From: Cycas panzhihuaensis
Taxonomy: Eukaryota > Cycadophyta
Assembly: GCA_023213395.1 (NCBI GenBank)
Contig: CM041465.1
Coordinates: forward strand, 226,865,741-226,929,740
DNA: 64,000 nt
Direction of reading: 5' to 3'
Shown here one piece after another: positions 25,015 to 36,392 of this stretch; the stretch's first letter is position 1, and the number at the start of each line of letters is the position of its first letter. The translations under genes and the position numbers were made by a program. The notes under the pieces were generated by a model, which searched no databases, had not been told where the DNA came from, and worked only from the letters and a program-made list of their open reading frames with translations.

Positions 25015-28000
25015 CCCCCCCATAATGTTTAATATCCTTGAATCTTGATCTTGAGTCTTCAAGTCTTTATCTTGTATGTTAGGACCTATAAGCTATATCT
25101 CTAACCTGTATCTTATAAGCAGTATCACTTGTAACTTATAAATAACTTGTATCCTATAACCTATTTTCTATATATTGTATCCTATATCCTATATCTTATA
25201 TGCAATAAATAACGAAGTTAGGAGTGAATTCGTCACACCATAAGGCTCTCTTTCAAGAAGAGCTTCTGCATTAATCATTGAAATCATCTATAACCTGTAA
25301 AAGACCTATAACTATATGCTTATCTCTATCAAACATCAAACTATATAAACTAACATATATGAAGTGTTTTGTATACATCTTCATATCTTCACGTGTGTGG
25401 TGGCTATTTTTAATTTATATTGAGTTGACCATTAAATCAAGCAAAGTGATATCTGAGTCTATATAAAGCAAGATCCATTTACTGAAATACATGGGTGACC
25501 AACCACTGTAATTGTCAATTCACTGCAAAATTGCTTTAAATATATGGTTCATCTTCTTTCTAAATTGCTTGTAGGACCAATAAAGTTTCATAAGCTAGAT
25601 TAAGCCGATAACTGGATCATCTTAAATAATCAACTCTAGGACCAAGCCAAACTACTTGGCCATATTAAGTTTAACGATAACAAGTTGAATGTACTTAATA
25701 TCTAACTAGATCATATAAACTACTTCAATAACTAGGTGATTTGTATGTTTATTTAGGGCTTTTGGCATATGCTAAATCAAATGTGATGTTGCGAAGGGGG
25801 AAATAAAAGACCAACATATTAAGGATGTCATATGTTATAACTTCATCAAATCTTTTTTACTTAAAACTGAAATAGACCTCAAAATATCATAAATGGGCCT
25901 CAAAATACTTTATTTTAAACCAAACTATAATAATCATCCACCATTACTTATAAATCAGTTTACCATCATGTTTGGAGCCACAAGAAACATTAGAATTAAC
26001 TAAAACTTTTCTCAAAATTGATATGAAATTTATCTAAAATGATGTTTAGAGTTATTGCATCAACTTTAGTCTAACTTTTCTATGTATTATGCTATCCACA
26101 GTAGGTTGTGTGACCACTCATTATGATTATCTCAAAGTCTACTTTCCAATGCAATAGACAACATTTAAATTTGATATATGAGTGATGAGATATGAAAGAA
26201 AATGTACCGATAGCCCATGAAATAATGCGTGATCCTTTAGAAAATAGTGATGGAACCAAAATTTTATCAAATATCAAATATAAATTTTAAAAAATAAAAA
26301 AAAATTCAATTTAGTTTATAAAACTTTAATGTTTATCCCCTTTGATAATTAGTCCCTGATCATATTGGTTCTGCATGTGACCACCTGCTAATCTATAAAG
26401 GGCTAGAACTAGATTTGAAAAACTATATAATCTACTTAAATTTATCAATTCAAACATAATTTTTTTAAGGTTTAAAAAATTTGAATATATTAGATTTTTG
26501 TAATCTTATAAAGAAAAAAAAATTCCATGTCAATCGATCTACTTATTTGATCAATGTGTTTGCGTAGGGGCATCTTGGTTCGGATGGCACTAATCTATGC
26601 AACATGTGTTGATGCCGAGGGTAATTTAACTAGGCAAATGAGTAATTTATGGATTGTAATAGAGGTGTCAGGTGAGTAGGGATTGATATTTAGATCATAA
26701 CTTATTTAGATGATGGCAGTAGCATGGTCAACTCCAGGTGCGTGAGTGCAAGGTTTCTTTTCTAGCCTTGTGAGGCTGTAATACAACTGTAGGTAGGCAA
26801 GCCTCTCTTTATAAAGATTTATAACTAGGCATGTTATAATCTAACTGTTTAGTTTCTACACTTTATATTTCTAACCTAAACAAAATGAAACTTGCACATC
26901 TTATATAGAAGAAATTCAATGGACTATCCCTCAAAATGGAAGGTAGGTCGAGTAATGTAATTTGGAGAATGCCTCAACATAGGTTCAGAGTGTGTAGGGT
27001 ACGCATGTGACTTAGGCATATTCATTCATGCTCTATGGGTAGCAATAGATAGATGGATCTCTAATTATTTCTTTATATTATTTTAGTGCAGATTGCATAC
27101 ATGTAGGATTTCTCCTTCGGTTGGTGTAATCTCTGTGAAGGGTTGTGTGATGCAATGAATAATGAGTGTAAGGGCTAACTTATTTCATGACATGAGAGTG
27201 ATTTTCATTCTCTAAATGTCTAGTTGAGAAGGGGAGAACTCTTATATAGGTCATCCAATGATCAAACTATGGGTGTCAGACATAATCATCCTCCATCCTT
27301 AACCATAAAAAATTCCAGCGATATATACTCATAAGGTGTCCTTAATATATCAACATATCACATGCTATTGTAATTTTGTCATCTCAAGTTACTATAGTCT
27401 TCTGCCACCATAATAAATTCATGATGTAATAAAATATACACATCTTTAATGCCAATCCTCACATATAATCATACCCTTATATGTCTCATAAGTATTTCAT
27501 GCTATAATAAAATCTGCCACATACCTTTTATATTAACACTAAAATACTTATCAACAGGGTGTTATACAAGCCTACTTCCTACTTCATGTATACTAATAAG
27601 TGTCCTAATTCTAGCAACAAATCTCATTGTGAAATACTCACAAAAGCCTCCAGATTGGTCCATGAGTAATAGCAATTTCGTTAACGAACACTAGCAAAAG
27701 GTTTCACTTATGGGATAAATATTCCCATTTATTGTGGATTGATTGAGTACGTGTATGCTTCTAGAGTATAGGGCCCAACATACATAAATGAAATATCCAA
27801 ATAAAATCAACATATTAACATACCATTAGCATTGAAAATAGTCATCCTATATGCAGCTTGACTAGCTCTATCTGTCTTGTAAACTGTTGTGCATGTCACT
27901 CGTATATGGATATAACTGGCTCAATAAAAAAGACTTCATAGATAGCTCCTATCATAGGCTCAATAGGCTTGAATCTAGATTAGCAGGATCTTCACCTCAC

Positions 28001-28024
28001 CATAGTGGCTTGGATATAACATTA
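25015..28024 (-). other. non-coding interior of H
   Basis: No protein domain seen. At 25070-25205 there is an irregular short repeat of (cctatatcttata) type. The gcatgtgaccacct motif shared with D occurs at about 26370-26384, and a more GC-rich part lies at about 26560-27150. The rest is plain AT-rich DNA. Confidence 0.5.
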
Positions 28025-28072
28025 CTCTGATACCATGTTAAAAAATAGGATAGCAAAATTACTCTGATACCA
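28025..28072 (-). other. duplicated PBS at the H 5' LTR
   Basis: ctctgatacca occurs at 28025-28035 and again at 28062-28072, each followed by tgttaaaaa. The repeat period is 37 bp. The inner copy now belongs to the LTR itself, because the same 37 bp are present in the left LTR. Confidence 0.85.
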
Positions 28073-28476
28073 TGTTAAAAATATGAAGATGCAATAATAT
28101 AAACTCATGAGTATAAAACAACAAACATGTAAAACAAAAATTATCAAACATAATTATCACCACAAAATGGACACCAAGATTTATACGTGGAAAGCCCATT
28201 GTGGGAAAAACCATGAGAGAAGGTGGAGTTAGGACTTCGCTTATGATCATAAGGTTTACATCTCTAAGTCTTCAACCTTTCTCTCCTTTCTCAAGTGGTG
28301 AGAGTACATATATATAGTGAAATTATCTCATGAGTATCATATCAAATATAATGAGCCTTTATATCATCTAATAGTGGGATAGCATAGATATGTATGTATC
28401 TCACATATCTTAAAGTAGGTGAATGGTGGGAAGTGTATGTGTACAATAAACCCATATTAAACATTATGTTTTAACA
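28036..28476 (-). repeat. 5' LTR of H (right copy)
   Basis: 441 bp, the same length as the left copy, from tgttaaaaaatagg to gttttaaca. Confidence 0.82.
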
Positions 28477-28629
28477 TTGTATACCCTTGTATGAACTTAT
28501 AAATCATTACTAATGATTGGCCTAATATCTTAAGGTACTAACTATAGAGGAACATTATATCCATAATTATATTAGCTATGTTAATATGTTTGGGAAGGGA
28601 AGCTTCTTGGTGCTAACTACTAATTAGTG
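28477..28629. other. short spacer between H and K
   Basis: 153 bp with no recognised feature apart from a small inverted repeat tcattactaatga. Confidence 0.5.
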
Positions 28630-28895
28630 TGTTAGAAATAATGTTAATTTATTATATCATTATTGATGATATTTCTTTTGGATTTGACATTACATATTAT
28701 AACTTCTAAATCTATTATAATGCTCACTTGTTATTATTAGTCTTTGACTTTGGTCTCACATATGTGAGCTTGTGTAATGTCTTATAGAGTTTCTTATTTA
28801 TATTCATTGCCTCCACTAATGCATTGGTTGAGTGTGAGATGTGAAATAATATAAGTCTATTATCTTGTTATATTTGTGCTTGTGAGATTGATAAA
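28630..28895 (+). repeat. 5' LTR of K (3' end deleted)
   Basis: Aligns with 39210-39475 (tatatcattattgatgat and tgagcttgtgtaatgtc blocks). It loses similarity before any CA end or PBS. Confidence 0.75.
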
Positions 28896-28984
28896 GATTA
28901 TTGAAGGAACTAAACTAAAACCAACTATAACAACTAGGATGGTGACCATTATTATAATAACAAATAAATATGTATTTAATTAGG

Positions 28985-29865
28985 GTGACCACAACTAAGA
29001 GGATTTAGCCATCATTGGTTTGTTAGTGGAAGATGAACTCATCATATATTTATAAGGAAAAGATTCATCATTTGAAGCATGTTAGATTTAAAAAGACCTT
29101 TTTGAATAAAAAAATGAGACTCAGGTTTATACCTAAGAATTTTTTTGTATTCTTGTAGTATAACTATTGATGACTCTATCTCCTCACATGTGTAAAAATT
29201 AAATAAGATTAAAGATCAACTTATCATAAAAGGTAAGATTGTAGCAAATAAGGAACTAGTAAGCATCACCTTAAATAACTTGCATAAAGGCTACTATATA
29301 TTTGTAACTAGTCTTTGATTTATTAAAAGAGTAGAGCTCTTATCATTTGATGAATTTGCTGTGATGCTCCTATATGAAGAGAAAAGGATAGGTAGTTAAG
29401 CTAGTAGAAATAATGCTATGGTGTTAATAACTTTTTCAAAAAAAAAGATCTATAAGAACTCTTCTAAGAATGTCTCATAACCTCCTCATAACAAAACACT
29501 AATAAGCCAAAAAAGATATATCCTATAATTACTATAATAAGGAGGAACATCTTAAAAAGAACTTCTTGAAGAAGAAGGTAAGAAGACAACATCTTTATCT
29601 ATACCAATATTTACACCTATTTTGACAATAAATAATGAACTTAATATGTTGGTTCTTCATGCATCTGTATCAAAATTTTGGTACTTAGATTTTAGAGTAT
29701 CAAAGCATATCACTTGTTACAAGGAATGGTTTAGTAAGATAAAATAAAACTTCTCTTCTTCTACTATTCTTATTCACAATAGTCATCATAAGGTCTTTGG
29801 TTAAGGTACTATAATTTTTAATCAACTTGATAATAGGGTGTTTAAAATTTATGATATTTATGTTA
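28985..29865 (+). pseudogene. gag and protease start of copia K
   Basis: A UBN2-type gag relic with the terminal FDEFAVMLLYEEKRI-like block near 29350-29390. The CCHC box at 29524-29565 has all three Cys replaced (Tyr, Tyr, Phe) and His kept. Protease WYLDFRVSKHITCYKEWF lies at about 29680-29730 (D-S-G reduced to D-F-R). Stops at several positions. The frame is cut by insertion of L at 29871 and resumes at 36393. Confidence 0.8.
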
Positions 29866-29870
29866 TAAAC

Positions 29871-30230
29871 TATTTAGGAACATGAAATCATACACTGATA
29901 TTCCCATACGTAAGATCTTTAACCATACACAACAAGCAACAAATAGAAAACACAGAAAATATATGCATAATATACAAGTATTTACGTGGGAAACCCTTTC
30001 GAGAAAAAACCCACTATAAAGAGGATCCTTGATGGATCACTTGCTATTGCACAATGAATACATGGATGTAAATATACAAGGCCTCAAGGCTTTTATACTC
30101 TCTAAGAGGTTTCACTCGATTAGGGTTGTGACCCTCTGTATAAGTCGCACCTTTTGGCTCACACCCTTTCACATAATTAAACCACATTAACATTAATTAA
30201 GTGGCTTAATAATTAACTGCCATGTTAACA
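29871..30230 (-). repeat. 3' LTR of L (left copy)
   Basis: 360 bp, from tatttaggaacatg to catgttaaca, equal in length to the right copy. Confidence 0.92.
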
Positions 30231-30261
30231 CCCCCTGTTAATGTGAATGTGGGGAACCTGC

Positions 30262-33200
30262 AACATGCAGCAGTTGAGTTATCACAAAGGCTGGGACTAT
30301 CCTATAGCTTCATTATCCTTGTCGATACATCCCCCCTCAAGGATAACATTGGTGAGCCCTAATCTGGTACACATCATCATGAATTGATCTTCAGTGAGTG
30401 GCTTGGTAAACATGTCTGCAAGTTATAATTCACTTGGATAATAGTCGACCTGTAACTTCCCTAACTTGATCTGTTCACAAATGTAATGGTGTTGAATCTC
30501 AATATGCTTCATATACACATGAAACTTTGGATTCTTCGATAGGCAAATGGTACTCTAATTATCAACAAAGAGAATCAGATGTCCATTGGAAATACCAAGA
30601 AATTCCAAGAGACCTTGCAACCATACTACTTCTTTCACACCAGCACTGAGTCCTTGATATTCTTCTTCTATAGAAGATAGTGCCACTGTTTGCTACTTCT
30701 TCAACTACCATGAAACAAATCCATTATCAATACTAAACAGATATTCAGCAGTGGACTTCCGATCGTCGAAATCTCCTCCCCAATTAGCATCCATGTATCC
30801 ATGCAACCTAATCTTCTCACCTCTGTGGTATTTAAGACCAAGATTGATTATTCCCTTTAGATATTTCATAATCTGCTTTGCTACTACCAAATGAGGCTCT
30901 TGAGGATTCTGCATGTAGTAGGAAACTAATCCAATAACATAAGTGATATTTGGCTTGGTATGAGTCAAATAGATAAGACTCCCTACCAATTGGTGATACT
31001 TAGTACCATCTACAGAAGGTTGGTCCATGTCCTTCTACAACCTTACACCTTTTACATATGGTGTTGCAACAGGTTTGCAGTGCTTCATTCCAAATCTCTT
31101 CAGTAAGTTCTTCACATACTGCAATTGCAACAACACGATTGTATCTTCCATACGCCTAATCTGTATGCCCAAGAAATAGTGAAGTTCCCCAAGATTTTTC
31201 ATGTCAAATAAATCTCTCAATTGGATTTGACTTCATCTATAGCCTTGCCATGATTACCATCGATGATTAGATCATCCACATACACCACGCAAGCAACTAT
31301 AGAAGCCCCTATTCTTTTCACATATAGGTTCGGTTGAGTTTTAAAATTTTCAAACCTTTAGCTTTCAACTTAGCTTCAATCTTCTCATACCAAGCATAGG
31401 GTGCTTGTTTTAGGCCATAGATTGAATTTTTCAGATAACAAACAAGATGCTCTTGGCCATCCTTAATGAATCACAGAGGCTATGATATGTGTATCTACTC
31501 CTTTAGATCCCTATTAAGGAATGTAGACTTAACGTCTATTTGGTTTAACTCCCAATCTAATGTAGCTACTAAGGAAATGAGTAAGTGGACCATTGTCATC
31601 TTAGAGACTAGTGCAAACATCTCCTCATAGTCAAATTCTTCTTTCTATTTGAATCCCTACGCAACAAGTCTGGCCTTGTACTTGTCCACTTCTCCATTGG
31701 AGTGGAATTTTGTCTTATAGACCCACTTGCATCTTATAAGGTTCTTTGATAGAGGGAGTGGAACCAAATCCCACATATCGTTCTTCATCAAAGAACCATA
31801 CTCTTTCTCCATTGCAGCTCTCCATCATCGATCTCTTTTCACTTCAACAAATGAATCAGGATCACTGGAGTCATTGGTGTCTACTAACAGAGTTTAATTG
31901 GCATGCTGACTTCTGGTTCGTCTGTCATCAGTTAGGTTTTGCATCGCCACACCAGAATCTTCAAGAGTTTTCCTTGCCCATAAAGGTATAGAAGGACCCA
32001 TTGCTAGAGGTACTTCTTATCGTGATGGCTCCTCACTATCACTCATCCCACTTGGTTCTACTTCCTCAGGTGCTACATTAATTGGCTCATCGTCCTCTTT
32101 GCTTGAAGAATCCGGGAATGGGAGAAGGGGGGGGGGGGGTAAAAAGGTTCCTCTAATGATCTTTCAACATGATATGTCCATGACTCATCAAATTTAACAT
32201 CTTGACTAACCGCAGTCTTCTTCCCTTATGGATCCCATAGTCTATAGGCTTTATTCTCTGTGCAATACCCCATGAATATGCACTTAAGACTTTTCAGATC
32301 CAACTTCTTTTGGGTATCGTCTAGGATGTGGGCATATGCAATGCACCCAAATGTTCTCAAATGGCTTTCAAATGGTCCATTTCTCTTTAGGGGTTATGTT
32401 GCGAACTGCGTGAGTGGGTACCCTATTCAAAATATAAACAGCAGTCGCCACAACTTTTACCTAAAACTTCGGTGGTAGGTTTTTAGCATGCACCATACAC
32501 CTCGCTATCTCCATCATGGTACAATTCTTTCCTTTAGCAACTCCATTCTATTGTGGGTTATACAAGACTGTAAACTTCTACTTTATACCATGGTTGTAGC
32601 AGAACTAATTGAACACATGATTGTCATAGTCCTTACCATTATCACCTCGTAAAGTTTTTATTTTCTTATAACTTTCATTTTCAACCATCGCTTTCTAATC
32701 ATGGAAGCGATCAAATACATCTGACTTGTTCTTAAGAAAATAAACCTAGGATTTCCTAGTGTAATCATCCATAAACACAAGTGTATATCGGGCTCCCGAT
32801 ATCAAAGGGTTTAAGATCGGTCCCATAATATCTAAGTGCATAAGCTCCAGCTTCTCCTTGGCTCTCCAAGCATTATCCCAAGTAAAAGGATAGCAGTGAT
32901 GCTTGCCATACATGCACCCTTCGCATACACCGTCTGAGCAGGAAACCGATGGCAGTCCTTCCACCATCTTCAAACTCTTTAGTAGTGCAATACTCCTGTA
33001 ATTAAGGTGCCCAAGGTGATTGTTCCACAATTTACTTTTGTCATCCACACTGGCAACAAAGGCATATGACTTCTTCTGAGATTGAAATTTCTCAAACACA
33101 TAGAAGTTATCCTTGTCTTTCCTGGTAGCTACGATAACAAAGTTCTATTTTAGGTCCTTTATGAGGCACTTATAATTATAGAGCTCCACTTTTATACCTT

Positions 33201-34310
33201 ATTTGTAGATCTCTCGAGTAGACATAAGGTTTAACTGCATCTTGGGTACATAATATACCCCAGAAAACATGCCTCCTGCAATGGAAACTTCACCGATACC
33301 ATTTACTGGCAACATGTGAGCATCTCTAAGAACAATCTTAGTACCACTTTGATTTACTTTTAACGTATCAAAGTTCTACCTATGATAAGAGATGTACTTC
33401 TGTGCTCCAAAATCCAATACCCAATAGTCTCTCCGATATGATTCAGCTGACAAGGTCTACACTCAGATGCAATGAACAACAACACTCTTTCCTTTATCAT
33501 CTTGGTTATCTTTGCACTTGTCATGATGCTTGAACCAACAGTTCTTTTCATGGTGGCCATCCTTCTTATAGTAATTGCACTTTCCATTAAACTTCTTCTT
33601 GTCTTGAGAGCTTTCTCTAGAACTTTGTGTGGTTTTCTCTTCCTTAGGGGCCTCCTTCCTCTAAGTTTTCATGGCTAAGGTCTTACTTGAACTAGAACCT
33701 CCAAGCAATCCATGATGTTTTAGCTTGGCATCCTATGCTAGAATTAGGTTTTTGAACCCATTAAAAGTTTCTACCTCCATCACATTGTCTCTACCGTAAA
33801 TGGTCTAGAATGTGGCGAACGCAGCTAACATCTTCAACATGGTTATTGTAAATAACAGCATATCATCGATCAAGTTCTACTTTAACTCTTCTAGCTTGTT
33901 CTTTAAGTCAGTTATTTTATTCAGGTAGGAGTTGATATTGTTCTCATCATCAACTTTTGAATTGATTAGTTCCAACATCATAGCAAGATGCCCATTCATC
34001 TTCTTCTTCTCAAAAGTATTACACAACTTCGTCTAAATCTCAGCTGGGTCATCCAGATTATGAACTATAGCCCTTTGGTTCAGTGTCAGTGAGAGTTTTA
34101 GTAATCCAATGGTCATGTATTACTTCTCTTCAAGTTTGATATGCTCCTTATGGTCAAGTGGGACTGAAACAAGCTTCGCCTTAGTGATTCTCTAAAGTTG
34201 GTTCACCATCAATATAAGCTTCATATTATCCTTCCATTTGCTGAAATTGTTACCATTAAAGATAACCTTAGGCATAAGCTTCTCCTTCTCAAATAAGAGG
34301 CTATAATATA
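30262..34310 (-). pseudogene. gag-pol of copia L
   Basis: Minus strand. Gag (MPKVIFNGNNFSKWKDNMK from 34275; the true start may lie slightly upstream) runs to the CCHC box at 33538-33579, where the second Cys is Tyr. Protease WVLDFGAQKYIS at about 33400. Integrase at about 32450-33100: NHLGHLNY, CEGCMYGKHH, first Asp kept (LMHLDIMGP), DNGKDY, and NGVAKGKN with catalytic Glu changed to Lys. RT has intact YVDD at 31271-31282 and LHYFLGIQIRRMEDT at 31100-31180. RNase H (DANWGGDFDDRKST) at 30705-30800, and the end block FTKPLTEDQF at about 30390. Stops occur at Gln positions such as NPQ-stop-NGV and KK-stop-QTVALSS. Full length, not functional. Confidence 0.92.
31271..31282 (-). other. intact YVDD reverse transcriptase motif of L
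   Basis: The minus-strand codons read Tyr-Val-Asp-Asp in the context VVYVDDLII, the copia RT active site. E is the only other copia element here that keeps it. Confidence 0.9.
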
Positions 34311-36027
34311 AATCACACAACACCAAACAAGTGTATTAAGGATGGAAATGCACCCTTGTGACCTCCTCTACCTTACGAGCATGCTTCTAAAGGGACCCAA
34401 TACGGATTATACCCACATTAAGTGAGCCACAGACTATTTATATCTCCTTATCCATCAATAAACAACCTTAAATAGCCATTGAATATCATAATTGACACTC
34501 ACAATGGCTACAAATATATGCTCCAGAACAAAGGATGGCTCCACACGGTGACAGTGCACAGTCTCCAAGTCAGGAATCCACAAAAATGCCTCAATCCACT
34601 CTTAAAACGGGTCAAGGACACTCCAAATACAAAGAAAGTTCTTCATATTATACAAATCTCCAAGCATCAATGGTCTAAGGGCCTTTTTATAAAGTTGAAA
34701 TATAAAGTGAATATACCAAAAGGTAAAAGTTGAAATATAAAGTGAATATACCAAAAGGTATATTCTCTAAAGTTGCAACTTTTTAAAAGTCCCGTGACTT
34801 TGGAACTTAACCCACATGCTTTAATTCCTTGTTATATCAACTCAACAATATCACTAATGTTTTAACTTAGTAAAATATCATCAAATAAGTGATACACAAA
34901 GTCGTATCATGTGATTCCAAGGGATGTGGCTGCCGTGACTCAAAAATGACTTGCATACCACATACAGATGAGCGCATTGAGAGGGAGAGATACCAGTCAC
35001 CATATGGCTAGTAAATAAACTGATTTTAGCCTCATGGAGTCTCAAACACACCCAGCCTTAACAAGGACACACCTAGCCAGCCTCAATGCATGCATGGTCA
35101 CCATAAAACAGACTCAGTTGGCCTCCAACCACTCATAGACACCAACAAACGACTCTATCTACCTCTCACAAGCACCCAACTAGCCTTAAATAGGCCCAAC
35201 CAGTTTAGAAAAAAAATACCCAACCAGCCTCCAAGTGTGCCAAATCCATCATGAATCACACTCAACCATTAGAAAAAGGTGCCAAATCTAAAAAATAGCT
35301 GCCCAGCCAAGGTAATAATCACTTCACCAGAGTATAATCTAGTTGTATGGTGCCTTACAACTGTATACAAGTCTCTACACTACTCACAAACATCCCAACA
35401 ATTGCTCAACACAAGGACGTAGGCTCAACAAGATGTATACAGTGCGGATATGGGGTTACTTACCTATAGAAGGAGGCACTTCAACTCAAAATGATAGTGA
35501 AAAACTTTATACTACTATGTACTTCTCTTAGTCTTAGTATAGAGGATTGAAAACTATCTGAAGAAGACTTTAATCTCTTCCTTATATAAACTAACTGAAG
35601 GCAACACAAAAAGAAGCTTTAATTTTTGAGTTTTATAGTGCTTTGAGTGGGAATACCTTATACTTACTTGTATGGATAGATGGCATGCCTCAATGTCATC
35701 GAATCACCATCAGTACATGTTTTGTTCACTTGAATCACTTCAATAGATCATCAACCAGCTTCGAATGACCCCACCGAGCTAACTCCAACCACAAATATGG
35801 TCTTCATGCCTGAATACTGACTCCAATAACCCTTACACTCTGTCAAATAGTGATCTCTACTACTCTAACACCTATTTATTTTTCTATGCTTACTTCAGCA
35901 TGATGTTGGGGTTGATGGTCCCTCAAGACACGTCTTGGGTCAGATGGCGTCACTCAGCAACCAACAATTCCACCGCCTCGCTCACCATCAAGCTTCAACT
36001 GTGTAGGACCCTACCACTCTAATACCA
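34311..36027 (-). other. leader and PBS of L
   Basis: 1.7 kb of non-coding DNA between gag and the PBS complement at 36016-36027. It contains a 35-bp exact tandem duplication (34691-34760) and a C/A-rich segment at about 35030-35330 (cccaaccagcctc-like repeats). The leader block of C/D/E/F was not recognised here. Confidence 0.7.
34691..34760. repeat. 35-bp exact tandem duplication in the L leader
   Basis: Units 34691-34725 and 34726-34760 are identical (aaagttgaaatataaagtga start). Confidence 0.96.
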
Positions 36028-36387
36028 TATTCAAGAATATGAAAGCATATACTGATATTCCCATACATAGGATCTTTAATCATACACAATAAGTAACAAA
36101 TAGAAAATACAGAAAACAGATGCACAGTACACAAGTATTTATGTGGGAAACCCTTTTGGGAAAAAACCCACCACAAAGAGGATCCTTGATGGATCACTTT
36201 ATATTGCACAATGAATACATGGATGTGAATATATAAGGCCTCAAGTATTTTATACTCTCTAATAGGTGTCACTCAATTAGGGTCGTGACCCTCTGCATAA
36301 GTCACACATTTTGACTCATACCCTTTCACATAATTAAACCATATTAACATTAATTAAGTGGCTTAATAATTAACTACCATGTTAACA
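36028..36387 (-). repeat. 5' LTR of L (right copy)
   Basis: 360 bp beginning directly after the PBS complement and ending gttaaca before the duplicated target taaac. Confidence 0.92.
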
Positions 36388-36392
36388 TAAAC

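Larger units (their letters stand above)
24574..28476 (-). mobile_element. non-coding LTR element H
   Basis: Two 441-bp direct repeats of equal length (24574-25014 and 28036-28476) flank 3.0 kb without any recognisable gag or pol. Orientation is minus: a C-run PPT complement (ccccccc) lies right of the left LTR and PBS complements left of the right LTR. Flanks ctata (24569-24573) and ttgta (28477-28481) could be a duplication decayed by two transitions. H is a LARD-like element that must have used proteins from elsewhere. Confidence 0.8.
29871..36387 (-). mobile_element. Ty1/copia element L
   Basis: A minus-strand copia element of 6.5 kb with two 360-bp LTRs and a perfect 5-bp target duplication taaac (29866-29870 and 36388-36392). 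By eye the LTRs differ at about 38 sites, about 29 of them transitions. PPT complement ccccctgtta (30231-30240), PBS complement actctaatacca (36016-36027). It splits copia K between protease and integrase. Its pol is the best preserved with the YVDD motif intact, but stops remain. Confidence 0.94.

Noticed and set aside
32127-32139. Run of 13 G in L
   Set aside because: An isolated homopolymer in decayed pol; it may be slippage or a sequencing artefact and is not a functional signal.
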